A DNA stretch of 64,000 bases, from the NCBI GenBank assembly GCA_002633005.1, contig NMRA01000226.1, forward strand, positions 487,004 through 551,003. The letters run 5' to 3'. Source of the DNA: Phoronis australis (lineage: Eukaryota; Phoronida; Phoronidae). Positions 11,121-23,652 of the stretch are shown one piece after another. The translations under genes and the position numbers were made by a program. Under the pieces are notes generated by a model. It had not been told where the DNA came from. It searched no databases and saw only the letters and a program-made list of their open reading frames with translations. How positions within the stretch are numbered: the stretch's first letter is position 1; each line of letters opens with the position of its first letter.

Positions 11121-14100
11121 AAACAAATAAACAACCCTAGAAGAACACCATTTGCTGTGCATTCTTGGGCACATGTCAACGCTGTTGGCTGAAATTGAAT
11201 AATTGTCACGATACATGTTGTAAAGTTTTTTGACTTTGAAAACTAGAATAATGAGATTTTGGTAATTCAACTTCTGCTGAATAAGAATTGCCTTACTGTC
11301 TCTACTTTGGTGTTGGCTTTTCAAATTTCTGTCTGTCTAGTAATCCTATTGTAAAGATAAATTTTGGCCTGTAAATCTCACCTGAGAACTCATCTGAGGT
11401 TCGTAACCATCACGCCTTGCTAGATCAATTTTGTTTTGCATATCCAAAGAGATGAATTTGTTGAGTTTGCAAATAAGGTTCCTTTATCTTTGAATGTTTT
11501 CTATTCTTTTGCAGCTCAAATATTCACTTACTTGTACTAACTTATGTCTTTAGTAAGAATTAAGTACATGCTTGCGAGTACTTATTAGAAATAGTAAACG
11601 AGTAGTTTTTCATTTGAACTGCCTTAGAATACCTGGTAGAATACCTATATTTTGTTGAGTTTTCTATTTTCTTTCCTTGTTCTACTTTCAGATCGACTGA
11701 CTTAAAGAAACGTTGCTTATTTAAGAAGCTGTTTTCCTAGTCTTCCAAGGCAATGCCTGCATGCTGTAGACACTCTTCATCAGTGAGAACATGTGATTGA
11801 ACCACTTTCTGCTTTCATTATTTTCAAAGCCTTATGAGTGCCAGTTCCATCTAGTGTTCATTCACTGAACTAGCCCATTTCCATTCAATTGAAAATCGTT
11901 TTGCTTTTAGCACATACAAGTCTAAGTGGTCTAATTTAACAGTTATTGTTTTGGATGTCGAACATCGTTAACGCCAGGTGCACAGTCGCTTTAGAGCTTT
12001 GAAATAGTGCTACTTAACCATTTTGTCTGATCTCGTGACAACCGAACAATCATTAAACAATAGCTATGGATTGTATAAAACTTCTTCTCTTCATTCCCAC
12101 GCTAACAGTTAATGCTTACAGCCCTGTCATGGGTACGAGGGTTCGTTATTAAAATTTCTTCATTCAAAATCTTCTAAGATTTAACAAATGGCAAGAGACG
12201 TGCTGTAGGGTGTGGTTATTTCAGGCCAAAAATAACAAATAACGGCTCATGAAATCACCCATCTGTTTATTTACTTCGATCTGTGAGATTACGCCTAACA
12301 AAATAGGTGCCCCACCTTGTAGGTACAAGGGCCTCACTGAAAGTTGTGTTAACGAGGGTTGTAAGTGGAACTCTGGTAACTGGGGATAGCTCGAAAAATT
12401 TTAGCTATCGGAGGGACTGAAATATAACTGAGGGGTGTGTTAGGACTGAGAGCAGCTCAAAAGTACAAGGGCCTCTAGACTGTTATAGCTTGGAGCCCCT
12501 GAGGAACCATAATCACTGTCTGTCGTGGTGTGTATATGATGAGGGTGAGAACCAGTTGCACACTACTCGTCATGTTACATTTAACATGGTGCTTTTAACA
12601 TTAGGTCAAGTAAATGGGCCTTTGAAGATTTAGCCATTTCTTGTCAAACTAGTTGCTGTAAAGTGTCTGTTGGAGAACCTGGGGTAAACTTTCCAGGAAA
12701 CTTGTTTAGGCCGTTTTGTACCAAGCCTTGGATTATGATTGTTGCTTTGTGGGTTAGTTTGTGTGACTGCAATTTAATCAAATATATTTACCGTGTAAAA
12801 CTGGCTGTGACCTTTTTCATCCAACTTAAAATTCCAAGGGAGATTTCACTTCTTGTTTCCTCATGGGAGACTAATCCCAGTGTGGGTGATGTCATTCCAT
12901 TCCGGATTTCATTTTTTGTACAGTTTGTACTTCCTTTAGAGAATTTCTGTAAATAATTCTTGTTTGGCTAGTTGATTCCCTTGCACCAAACGTTAGTCAC
13001 TTGCCAGTCAAGTGGACTTTGAATGAAATTTCCTTACCTACTGTACAGTTTTGAGGGCTCAGGAGGTTACAAAGCATTATTTTGTGTCAAAAGATTTTCG
13101 AGAATATGTTTTCAGTTTTCTCACGAAAATACCCCTTTGAGGGTGTTAGGGACCTGTTTCCTCGAAACCTACCAGGAGCACTTTATCCTGGTGGTTAATC
13201 AACTGGAAATTGACAGTAATTTGTAAGAGTTTAAGCATAGATTTTTAATTAAGTTTGCAGGTTGTTGGTGAATATGATGCCTGTAGCTGAATATGTATTG
13301 CAGTGCTATGGTGTTGAACTGTTCTGGTGTTCTTGTCTGTTTTTGACCTGTGTATGTGAATATGTCATCTGCAATTCTATGTTAAGGAATTCTTTTGATG
13401 TTCCATATAGGTAGGAAGACATTACCAGTCGGATGTCATTTCTGGTATGTGGATGGTTGATTATGATTCTAGTTTTAATAGTCCCGGAAATTTTTAAATG
13501 AGGCTCATTTGTGCTTGTTAGTAGCCATTGTGTATTTATTGTTTGTTTATTTATTTTGTATCCACTGCATCAGTGTCATTTAGCCCTGCATATTGGTCAA
13601 CCATTTCAATTTAGGGTTTGAATGTTATTCCCTAATTTTCTAAAAATGAGAAAACGCTTAACCATGTATTTGTAAGTATCAATAAACTATTTTGTTAAAT
13701 CTGGTTATTCTGTTGAGTTGATTCTCCCTTGCTGTTGAATACTGGGTTTGTTTGTAGTTTGTTTTCAAGGAACAGATATTTCACATCGAGAAATGGTAAA
13801 TGGAAATAAATAAGTTCTGGGAGTTGTAATGTATATTTCTATTTTAATTCAAAATAACTTTGTGAATGCGCAGTGACGAGTTTTCCGTTTTCATCCTTAC
13901 GTCAGAACACAATAGTTCCGTGCGTACTGGTTGACAGACCAAATTTCGAAGAAATGCCCTGTGTTCCAGTGACTCGGTGTTGGAAGCGTACGTTATAAAC
14001 ACGGAACTACCAACTTCGGTACACAAGGAATATGTGTTTAAAGACATCTCTATGAAATTTTCGGCTTTGCGCATCTCATGTACGTCGGCTTGTGCTTAAT

Positions 14101-14470
14101 ACAGAGCTACACTAAACGGTTAATATTCAATAAAGTACGTCTTTCGGTGCTGGGGTGGGCTGAATACGTCAAACTGAATAATGGAATGCATGACGCCTAG
14201 TGCGCTGTTCAATAACAGCAACGTGACGCATAATGCGGAGTCGTTGTCCAGGGCGTAATTTTGACAGACAGACGGCCAGTGCTGCTGGAAATTAGGATGG
14301 CGCCCATTTAAAGAGTGGGCTCGAGAAGAGGGTCCTGTTTTCGAGGTTAAGGAAGGTTCCATGAAAAATCACCGTTACCCGTAAGTTCCTAGGGGTTTGT
14401 TACGGTCATAAGGATTATGAGGCAACTATGTTTTAAATAAATTTAGTTTTATGCACTACAAGAATAAATG
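11121..14470. other. Intergenic, nothing recognised
   Basis: AT-rich sequence with scattered short frames that resemble no known protein and lack supporting splice signals. A poly(A)-like AATAAA occurs near 13680, which could serve an alternative long KEAP1 3' end. No gene is called. Confidence 0.5.
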
Positions 14471-14865
14471 CATAGGCGGATTTGGGGAGGGTGACCGCCG
14501 CCGAGGGCAAACGCTGTGGACCATAAAGAAGTATGTCTCTTAGTATCATATTAGGAGTTAAATCGTGGTGGTGCATTGGTAAAGCATGCGTGCAATGTCC
14601 GCTAGCCTGTGGTACTTGCAGTTTTTCCTGGCTGACAGCGTCTTGTTTTTTCTTTTGCCTTTTTTGTCTTGGATAATACTTCGGGAATCAAGGAAAATGC
14701 TTGATATTTAGAGGATAAAACATAAAAATTTCCTGGGCGGGAGGGGGGATTGCCCCCTCACGACCTCCACCCATTCGGTGCTATGCGTATCTACAATCGT
14801 GCTTGGAGCAAATGTTTACAGACAAAATGTTGCCCCCCCCTTGTGATATCCTAGATCCGCCACTG
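14471..14865. mobile_element. MITE, family A, copy 1 (~395 bp)
   Basis: The right end, read inward, is CAGTGGCGGATCTAGG; the left end starts CATAGGCGGATTTGG, so the termini form an imperfect inverted repeat. AAATG directly flanks both ends, consistent with a 5-bp target duplication. There is no transposase frame. The related shorter copy at 29275-29422 has the same termini. Superfamily is not assigned: hAT elements usually have longer duplications, and Transib-type elements have 5 bp. Confidence 0.7.
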
Positions 14866-16390
14866 AAATGATACGTTGCTAAAACGATTATTTTTTATCC
14901 AAGGTTTTAGAATTTTGGATGATCTAATGAAACTCTTTTGTTAGGGCATTAAACCGTTAATTGTCCCCTTTCAGAAAATGCGCCCTTTTGTAGTAAAACG
15001 TTTTGTGAAAAAGTAATACACTGTACATCTAAGCTGCATGCACGTCGATCCGTATGTCAAGCTATGGTTATAATTTCTTATAGCGAAATGGGTCAGTGAC
15101 AAATGATTATGATACGTTTTGTTTCTTCATATTTTTAATAACATGAAATTGTGTCCAATTTTGGCGTAGAAAAAGTTGTAAAGTCTTTTTGGCTTATGAA
15201 GTTGAAGTCCGGCCATAGCTAGAAACATGTTTTCTGACTTGCTGATTCTCCTTTCTCAGATTTACATATTAATTTCACTGACAAAGGATTGAGGTCACTC
15301 AAAAGCTCCCTCACATATGAAGGGCCCACAGACTTTTCATTGAACGTTGATCATGTATGCGCATAATTAGGACCAAGCGTCTGCACGTGATGCCTCGCTC
15401 TATTAGCAGAAAGTACGCGCAACATTTGCTTACATGCGTGTGCGAAACACTTGAGAAAAAACGAGGAGCATGACGTCGGCGAAACTAGATTTTTTCGTTA
15501 CAAAATGGTAGACACTAACGAGTATCCAATTCTTAAATTTAATGCCGACGTCAGGATTCCACTAGTTCTTATAAAATCACATAAACATGGCAGATTTTGT
15601 TGCTGTTTTATATGTGTGGTCAAAGCTAAGAACTTCAAAAAAAAAACATTATCTGACCCAACAACAATCCCTGAAACCGATTGTGGTCGTTTAAAATAGT
15701 AACTATTAAATGGGAAGTATTACGAAGGTACAAACACTCACAAATAACACCGACTCAGATGCACGGCTGCAGGCCAATACGAAGCATTCTTGTGTCGTTG
15801 GTCTTGTTTATGAAGCCAAATTTTAATATCTCAGTGCGGCGTGTTTCTCTGTCCGCCTTCGAAGTATTTCGTAAAACACTTCGGTCTTGTATCAATAAAT
15901 CGTATCAATGGAAAAAAATGGCGTATACTGTACATGTAATGTGGATTTCCATTTTTAACAACAGTTGCAAAGTTCCCAAAACGTGTCAGTGAAAATCAAT
16001 TCTGAACATAATTCTGGTCAAAAGATGGCGATGCCAACAGCTCTATCACATTCCACTTACAGAAACGCCGGCGAAGTTCCTTCCCGAAAAACAATAATTT
16101 GTCGACAAACCAGAAGATTGTAAAACATAAAAAGTACTCTAGGGTCTTGACTGCTGGGAACGCAAGTAATTTTTTCATCACAGCAATGCTACAAACATTC
16201 TATATCTACTGAAAGCGCGCTTTGCAGCCTTATTGCGTCTTCGGTGCGGGTTCAGCATTGGAGAATTTTCATGCAAATCAGTGAATTCGCTTCTTCTAGA
16301 TGAGGTCCTCGACTTAATACGAGGTGCAAAAGCAATGAACTCACACATTGAAAATAATGCCACATCATGTTATTTGTAAACACGAACCAT

Positions 16391-16646
16391 GCGCTCACCC
16401 AGCCTAAAAATAGGGGGCTCGAATTTTTGAGAATGTGGACCTTTTACTAAAAAAGAAAAAAGAAAATGGGGTACTTTCAGAGCTATGACTTGTGCATTCG
16501 CCGAATTCCCGCCTTTTAGTGGACTTTTTTCTCGTTTTCTACTTTTTCAGACTTTTTGTTTCTCTGAGGCAGACCTTTTTGCCCACTTCGCCAAACGGGG
16601 GGTGCGTTCGAGCCCCCGAACCCCTCCCCTTGGGTGCGCGCGTGCG
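16391..16646 (+). mobile_element. MITE, family B, copy 1 (~255 bp)
   Basis: This element begins GCGCTCACCCAGCC and ends TTGGGTGCGCGCG, giving inverted termini around GCGC..ACCCA. Internal blocks GTGGACCTTTT, TTTTGTTTCTC, and a stretch reading GACCTTTTTGCCCACTTCGCC recur in reverse orientation at 23387-23652. No transposase is present. It sits about 450 bp downstream of the 839-aa gene on the opposite strand. Confidence 0.7.
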
Positions 16647-17099
16647 AAACAGTTATCGTTACACTTCATGGCCATCAAAAGTAACATAAAAACGAAGTTT
16701 AAAGCCCGCTATATCACCCCTCTCAAACTTACAGATGGTGAAGGCGGTCATTAAATATGAATAATTAATTTTGCGTCAGTTGTAGCGTTTTTGCTCTTTT
16801 ACAAAAACGTAGCGTCGCCTTTGCAATAACTTATTTTCCGGATCAAACGTCTTAGCTACCACCTTATTTAGAACTTTCAGAACCCACGTGTTTTACAGTG
16901 TTATTTCCTTAATTTTGTGTCACTAAAATTCCTTAAAATGCATTTAATGACAATGAGATGAAATAGTATGTTTATACATTTTAGTGAGCGTTTATCATTG
17001 ACTGAAGTGTTGATACACGGCCCATCGTCCGAGTCGTTCTAATTCTGTGGGCTACACATTTTAACTGAGCTTGTATCATTGAAAGTAATCAATTTGTGG
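16647..17099 (-). other. 3' flank of the 839-aa gene
   Basis: Likely 3' UTR and downstream sequence of the minus-strand gene ending at 17100. On the minus strand an ATTAAA poly(A)-signal variant lies at 16943-16948, about 155 bases after the stop. Part of the stretch is a tandem copy of the gene's own 3' end. Confidence 0.5.
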
Positions 17100-17135
17100 C
17101 TACAGCCCAACGTCCGAGTCATCACGACTCCTGTG
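16977..17135. repeat. Tandem duplication across a gene's stop codon
   Basis: Copies at about 16977-17050 and 17056-17135 share CATTTTA, TGAGC, GTATCATTGA and CGTCCGAGTC in the same order, with period about 79 bases. The second copy contains the last codons and stop of the 839-aa gene; the first lies in its 3' flank. Divergence is moderate, so the duplication is not recent. Confidence 0.75.
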
Positions 17136-19619
17136 TGTTTGTAATGGATTCAACGCCTTCTTTCTGTTGCCAAGTTTTGGTGCGTTTTCCCTGGGTACGA
17201 ACATCGATGACACGCGTTTTACCACATTGCCTCTGCTCGGCTTTTCAGAACTGCGGAACAACTCTCGGCGCTGTTCGAAAGTGTCACTGTTCTCAGTCGA
17301 ATTGCCTCCTGTAAACTGATTTACATCGAAGTACATAATGTCCTTTTTTGGAACCCGTTGCTGCCGTCTGCTTAGCGTCACTTCCGTATTCACTTGACTG
17401 GTGCTTTCGTTCAGTGATTTTGGACTCCACCAAGTAGCACTGTCGTCTTGATGAGCTCTACCGGAAGTGTTGGCGTCTGATACATAAATACTTTTTCTCT
17501 CACTCGTTTCTGGATCTTTTGAAAGTTTGGAATCAGCAAAGCTGAATTTTTTTAAGTGGCTGGTAAGTTCACTCTCATTGGAATCCTGTTGTTTCTTTGG
17601 AATATGCAAGACCCGCTTTAATTTTTTCTTCAGTGTTGCGGTTGATCCCTCTTCAGGGTTCTTCAATCCCGTATCAACCGCTTCGTGCTTTGAGTGCGCC
17701 ACTGGTGATCGTTTTTTCTTCTTCTGTTGCCTTTGCAGCGTCGACATGTGTGCATAGTATTCGTCGTCTTCCTCATCTCGAATGTACTGCGAGAAGTCCT
17801 CTCCGCCATATTCTTTGAATTGCATGATACTACTACCGTCTCGAGCGCCGTACGTCATGGTCGCGTTGTAGTCATCATAGCTACCCCACGTGTAATCACG
17901 TGACCCGTGGGTTGATCGGGCTGGCATTGTGCTGTATCGAATTTCAGAGGGAGCATAAAAGTTGCCCGCTTGGGGCTTTCGCACGTGACTATTTTCTCCT
18001 TCTTTTCCTCCAAACGAGAAATTTGTGTCTACTTGCTCGTCACAGTCTCCGTATTGCTCGATACCACTGTCTTCTGAAAGGTTAGACCCGTCGTATATGT
18101 TAGCATCGTAAAAGCCTGGCTCTAAGCCCTTTCCAGAATGTTTCAATTTTGCACGTTCCAGTGTTGTAAAAAAATTGGCCTCGCCGGTAAAATCCGTGTA
18201 ATTTTCTCCGTCAAATTTCCCTTCAAATGTCGCTTGTTTGTCGGTTTCAAACAGTGGGTTTCGCCGCCTGTTCTCGTAGTGTGGTAAAGGTAAACTGTCC
18301 TGTCTCTCCGTTGGAGTGAAATTTGGCGTATGGTAATAACTTCCGTTTTTGCTATCCTGCTCCATGGACACATTGCCATACTTTGACGTCGAATAGTCTT
18401 GAAAGCTTAATCTTGTCGGTGGCTGCAAAGTTTGAGGGCGCGTATGCTGTATTCCAATGCTAAAGGCCTCATTGCTGTTTCGATCAATTCCTTCCTCGCC
18501 ACCATGTATTGTCGAATGGGGCGAACTTATGTTAGTAGGCCTACCGTCACGACCGTATGATGTAGTTATTTCGATATTCCGTTTATAGGTGCCAGAATTT
18601 TGGCGGTAATCGGGAAATTCGTCTGCTTCCTCTTCCTCACTCTCGTTTAGGTCAAATAAGTTACCTGCCGAACCAAACCCTCTTTGGTTTTTGAGACCAG
18701 GGTGTCGCGGCCCTGCAGCCCGTATCTCGTGCCCTTTCGAAATCTGTTCACCTTTTGGGGACAGTTTTATAACTGTCCGAGTACTTCCCGGTGGGTAACC
18801 GTAATTCTCCAACTGATTTGATTCCAAAACGTGCCTGTCCATTCTTTCCGAGTTAGGTTGGTTACTGGTACATGTATATTGAATGGTCTCAACTCCCTGT
18901 TTACCCGTTAGTTGTTGTGGCGATCTCGTCATCGGTTGAGACTGACGATATCTGATGGGTTGCCCATCGACTCCATAGTAGGACACCTTCGTATTGTAGC
19001 CGGTGGATTCTACACTGCGATTCTCTGGCTCTGGTATCTTTTCTTTCAGAAGGTTTTCGTTATCAGCCGGTAGACCAATTTCACGATCTAGATTGATTCC
19101 AAAATGGAACATTTTCACAATTGGACGTCTAGCAAATAGTGAATGAAAATTTTCGTCTTGAACGCCACTTGAGGAATGATGCTCTGACTTTCTTTTGCCC
19201 TTCGTGGACTTCGACTGTTTGTGGCGAATGCGTTTCACCACTCCACTGCCCGTTAGCCTGTGCTGGTCTTCCGATTCAGAATGTATGTTTACAACCGATT
19301 TTCTACCTTTTCGTTGTTTCGTCCTCGGGCTACCTCCAGTTGGTTGTTGCCACGATGTTCGTTCTTGAGAAATGTCCTTACTTCGCCTCCTTCGTACTGA
19401 GCGCTCACATTCCTCGATTAGTTTTCTCGCTCGTGGTTTAAACTTTATGCTTTTTATGTTGTTTTCATAGTCTAGGACGCCTGTTTCCCCCGTAAGAGAA
19501 TGTAATTTAACGCCACTATCCTCTATGGCGAGTTTCGGTCCCTCGACGTGGCGTTTCCCAGCGACAGGGCGATACTCGCAAAATATGTCTTTAACATGCG
19601 GGATTTTTCTGCTTGCCAT
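17100..19619 (-). CDS. Intronless 839-aa disordered, charged protein of unknown family
   Basis: A single open frame of 839 codons from ATG at 19619 (context CTATGG) to the stop at 17100. It is by far the longest frame in the window and is supported by a TATA box upstream. I recognise no domain. The protein is rich in Ser, Arg, Lys, Glu and Asp and is probably largely disordered. A basic stretch at about residues 129-144 (KRIRHKQ...GKRK) could be a nuclear localisation signal. Three short related motifs, SYYGVDGQPI (213-222), SYGRDGRPT (354-362) and TYGARDGSSI (around 600), suggest a repeated unit. An acidic run ESEEEEADE is at 326-334 and lysine clusters (KKKKR, KKKLKR) lie in the C-terminal third. 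The C-terminus DSDVGL fits a class II PDZ ligand pattern. There is no signal peptide or membrane segment. It could be a cytoskeletal, junctional or chromatin-associated protein; function is unknown. Confidence 0.85.
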   Translation of the reverse strand: MASRKIPHVKDIFCEYRPVAGKRHVEGPKLAIEDSGVKLHSLTGETGVLDYENNIKSIKFKPRARKLIEECERSVRRRRSKDISQERTSWQQPTGGSPRTKQRKGRKSVVNIHSESEDQHRLTGSGVVKRIRHKQSKSTKGKRKSEHHSSSGVQDENFHSLFARRPIVKMFHFGINLDREIGLPADNENLLKEKIPEPENRSVESTGYNTKVSYYGVDGQPIRYRQSQPMTRSPQQLTGKQGVETIQYTCTSNQPNSERMDRHVLESNQLENYGYPPGSTRTVIKLSPKGEQISKGHEIRAAGPRHPGLKNQRGFGSAGNLFDLNESEEEEADEFPDYRQNSGTYKRNIEITTSYGRDGRPTNISSPHSTIHGGEEGIDRNSNEAFSIGIQHTRPQTLQPPTRLSFQDYSTSKYGNVSMEQDSKNGSYYHTPNFTPTERQDSLPLPHYENRRRNPLFETDKQATFEGKFDGENYTDFTGEANFFTTLERAKLKHSGKGLEPGFYDANIYDGSNLSEDSGIEQYGDCDEQVDTNFSFGGKEGENSHVRKPQAGNFYAPSEIRYSTMPARSTHGSRDYTWGSYDDYNATMTYGARDGSSIMQFKEYGGEDFSQYIRDEEDDEYYAHMSTLQRQQKKKKRSPVAHSKHEAVDTGLKNPEEGSTATLKKKLKRVLHIPKKQQDSNESELTSHLKKFSFADSKLSKDPETSERKSIYVSDANTSGRAHQDDSATWWSPKSLNESTSQVNTEVTLSRRQQRVPKKDIMYFDVNQFTGGNSTENSDTFEQRRELFRSSEKPSRGNVVKRVSSMFVPRENAPKLGNRKKALNPLQTHRSRDDSDVGL

Positions 19620-19650
19620 AGTTTGTGAACAATAACTTCGTCAACGAGCT

Positions 19651-19657
19651 TATATAG
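19651..19657 (-). promoter_or_regulatory. TATA box of the 839-aa gene
   Basis: TATATAA on the minus strand (within CAAGCTATATAAGC), 32 bases upstream of the ATG. Usual spacing would start transcription only a few bases before the start codon, so the leader would be extremely short. This supports an intronless gene beginning here. Confidence 0.6.
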
Positions 19658-19659
19658 CT

Positions 19660-22600
19660 TGTTAAATTAAACCATCCTCGTAGTACTTCCTTGTCGCAGC
19701 GAGAGTGTAAGAAACATTTGAAATGTTTTATCTGGTTCATACGTTCACGTCAATAACTCTGCCCTATTGTTGTATATTCACTATCAAATTTATTTAGATT
19801 TAAAATACATGTCACCAATTTTCATTGTTTTCATATGAGCACGTTTTACTGTCGTCGTGTTTTATTCAGTTAACTTAGCGAGGCGTGGTGTTTTGAGTTA
19901 TGACCTCGTTGAATTTGTCTTTTTTCTCACACTCTGCGTGTACTGCTACATGTATATACTTGCGTGGCATTAGGATGGTGGTCCGATCAAGGCTGGTTAG
20001 AAATCCGAAAAAGTTCAAAAAGATCAGTACCTTTCACAGTTAGTGCGTGCAAAATCTACGCACACAGCCAGCTGCTACTGGAGGCGAATTGAACAGATAG
20101 CTATACAACTCTTAGGTTTATTTTTTCAATAAACTTAACTATCTTATGCATCATCAAATGTTAGGAGACGTTTATTTTTCCTATTCATCGAACTAAATTA
20201 CTCGGATTTAGTTCAACGTCTGAGGTAAATTTGTGCCATGGACTATTTTAACTTCAACTGGTTACGTGAGAACGTCATCGTGTATCGTGGTGTGTATTGC
20301 AGATCGAGGTACATGTATGTTCATTCAGTCAATTTCAGAGGCTCACTTAGGCTACGTTAAGACATTACGGACTTAATTTACTTGAAGCGGCCATGTGATA
20401 TTTAAAAAAGTGTAGGTCGTAAATATTGATAGATTCTGATGGCGTTCTTGTTTAAAAACATGATTAATTGAGACGATCTCCTTCACTCGTAATGGTTTCA
20501 TTTAAAGTGAAGTGAAGAGTTTCGAATTTAAAAAAATGCTTCTGTGCGTATTATGTGTCTGCCTGAGTAATATACATCAAGCCAGACACTTCGGCCTAGA
20601 GCCTTTGTCTTGTAAGCTACCTTAAAATTGTTGTATTTTTTCATTAAAGAATTATTCTTTACGGGATTATTGCTTTTCCTGGCTAAACATTATCAAAGAC
20701 CTCTTTTTAGAGAAACGCTGTTTGATACTTTTGTGTTGATGAAAATTTGATATTAGAAGACTGCGGCTCCCCATTTTAGTTCAAATTCGTTTTCCTTTTT
20801 CACTTTGGTGGAAACTATTTTGTTTCCGGTTGAATGTCTAACTTTGACAATCCCGGAAACATTAAAAAATTAAAGTCTCTCACGTCAAACAATTTGTGCT
20901 GGGAATTCGACGTATATTACTGTTCAGACGGGAAAAAATACTTGACCGTCCTTAAAGAAATCAGTTAGACATAAAATGGAACGACGTTTGATGTTGAAAA
21001 ATAAGTTTGATTCTGGTTCTATATCTTGCGCAGGAAAATACAATAAATTTGAATTTTCATTAAAATCATGTTGAGAAAATTCGACAAAAGGATGTAGTAG
21101 CAACGCAACGGTGGAATTCGGAAACTACTGAATTCATAAAATTTTGTGACGGCCAGTGGTGACGAAAAATTGGCTTGATGTCAAAGTACTGCTACACAGG
21201 TCCCAAAATTAGTTTTTGTTGTTGCTACGGGAGCGCTTCTGTGCATCATACGTACCTTGAATCATTCGCATTTCATACCTGTCCATTAATTGTGAATTTT
21301 ACAGTGTTTTTTCGTGACAAGGGTAGCCTCGGTTGTATAATTGTAAGTATACCTGGCATACGTTCCGTAAAGGCGAGAATTTCGCGAAACCTCGAGAACA
21401 CGCAAGACACGCGAGATATCGCCATGTATTACAAGCGAAGAACGTGATCGCACTACCTTCCTCAGCGAGATTCTTGCGTCTACGAAACTCTATCTGGGTG
21501 TTATCTCTTTTTCTTATTTAACCGCGCACGCTATGTTTGTGAGTTCTGAGTGTAAATCACAGTTTCATTCCAAATTCTAATATTCCTATCAAGGTTATCT
21601 CCTCACACGTACGCCACAGGCTCCAATGCGGGCGCTTCCCTCAAGCTCTCTAAAGCCAGTAACCGATACAGAGTTGGGGCGAAAAAAGCTGCGAAAGCAC
21701 AAATAAACTGGGAGTCGGATTTCTGTAAGTGTGTGGTATTGTTTATAACTGCTAATTAATAGCCTCCGCGTTAAATCAAACAGTCTCTTCGATGAAGTGA
21801 GGGTTTCAGCCATATCATCAGCGCACCGCAAACACATCTTTAACGATTTAAAACAAGATCGAATTAATGATAAGAAAACAGTCTATGTCCCCACACATAC
21901 AAGTATATTTCACAGAACTATTGTTGTTTGGTCAGTTTCGTTGTGGTTCTGAAGCCGACAAGCAATGCCGCGCGTTAAACCTGATATATTTTTACTTCTG
22001 GACTCTATTGTTTTAGTGATTCAGAGAGTTTCGGTTTGATTTTGTTTTGGCCTATGTGTCAATCTAGAATTGCGTTCGGTCTGGGAAAATACCGTAAAAT
22101 ACTAATATCCGTTACCGAATGGCTATATTTTGACGAGTTTGCCCAGAATTATTTTGGTGTAGTGCCACTCGTTAGTGAAGTCTGACGTGCTGTGCGACGT
22201 GGACGTCATGCGAAGCACAAGAGAGTAGTTCCAAGAAATTGATTTTTGAGCAAATAAGGATATGTCGACACTTAATTTATTTTTTGGTAAAATAGTTGTT
22301 TCCATTAAAACCACATAAAACGATTCGTAAAGCAGTTAAATTCAATAAAAAAACTTAAGGAATTTGAATTAGTGGCAAGATTTTTTGCGGAATACGTGGA
22401 TTACTACAGGATTAGTAAGACTGTGGTCGCTCCGTTTAAATTTGATAATAAATATGCCGAACAGTGGTGTTATTTAAGAAACTTTCAGTTTAGTGATATC
22501 TTTCAAAACTCAATCGGAGTTCGAAATTTTGAACTACTCATACTTATAATTTCACAATTATGACATGTTTTCCATTATCAAGACATAATGATTTTTCCTT

Positions 22601-23386
22601 GTACAGTATACAATGCATTCCTTGTAAAAAGTTGATAGTCGAGAAAAGGCAAACCCGTGTACACTAATTTTTCAACGAATAGAATCTCATCATATTTGAA
22701 AATTGGTGCAAAAATAAAGTTTTTAATGAAATTGCGATTAATGTTCTTATTGCCGACGCTGATCATTGTGGAATTCAGTAGCGGTCGTAGCTAATGCGTT
22801 ATTTATGGCCGAAGCTACATGTAATGACTAATTAGCCAAGCGTGACACCAATAGGTGTAATACTTACAAACATTCCTCCTTGGCTTGTTGTGATTGTGTA
22901 GTTGAGATGTCTGACTTGTCATCAGTAGGATATCAACATGTCACTCCCATGCATTTGTTGCCATATTTTATTACACTTGAGCTATCGAAGTGCTAATATG
23001 GAACCGGAGTATTAATTTAAAATTTTGTTTTCTTTGGTTTGGGGCGAAATTGGAATAGTTCACCGAAACGCGTGGGGAAGTGATAGCTTTTCATAAACCA
23101 ACTTTCGTTTAATGCTTTGATTGAGTTTAAATGATATAATTTCTCAACGTTTTTAATCTGAAGAAGAATGAAAAATGTTGAAATACGTTGACGCGAACAT
23201 GGTTGTGGAATACTGTACAAGATCTTCCGGCCTTGGCTCTCATCTCTTTCCTCTCAATAGGTGTAAACTTGTTTCGTATTGGCTTGGAATAAATACTGTT
23301 TCATTCTATTTAATTCTTAGTTTGTACGAGAAAGTTTGTCCACGAAAGCGTGTGTATATCTACGTTGTGTTTTTCGTCGACGCCAC
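19660..23386. other. Intergenic, nothing recognised
   Basis: Short frames only, none resembling a known protein. AT-rich with several ordinary homopolymer runs. Regulatory DNA for the flanking minus-strand gene may lie here but cannot be pointed to. Confidence 0.5.
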
Positions 23387-23652
23387 ATGCGCGCACCCAG
23401 GGGAAGCTCGGGGAGGCTCGAACGAGCCCCCCATTTGGCGAAGTGGGCAAAAAGGTCCGCCCCTGAGAAACAAAAAGTCGAGAAAATGGGACAAAGTCCA
23501 CTAAATAAGCGCGAACGCGCAATTCACAGTGGTGCTCCCGTTTTTTTTTTGTTTTTTTTTATTTAGTCCGCCGGCTATTTTGTTACCAAAAGGTCCACAA
23601 CGCCAGGAATTCGAGAGCCCCCCCATATTGAAGGCTGGGTGCGCGCATGCGT
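23387..23652 (-). mobile_element. MITE, family B, copy 2 (inverted)
   Basis: Reverse-complement relative of 16391-16646. It opens ATGCGCGCACCCAG and closes CTGGGTGCGCGCAT, a clear terminal inverted repeat. Shared internal blocks include GGCGAAGTGGGC, AAAAAGGTC and GAGAAACAAAAAGT. A poly-T tract interrupts the middle. No transposase frame. Confidence 0.75.
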
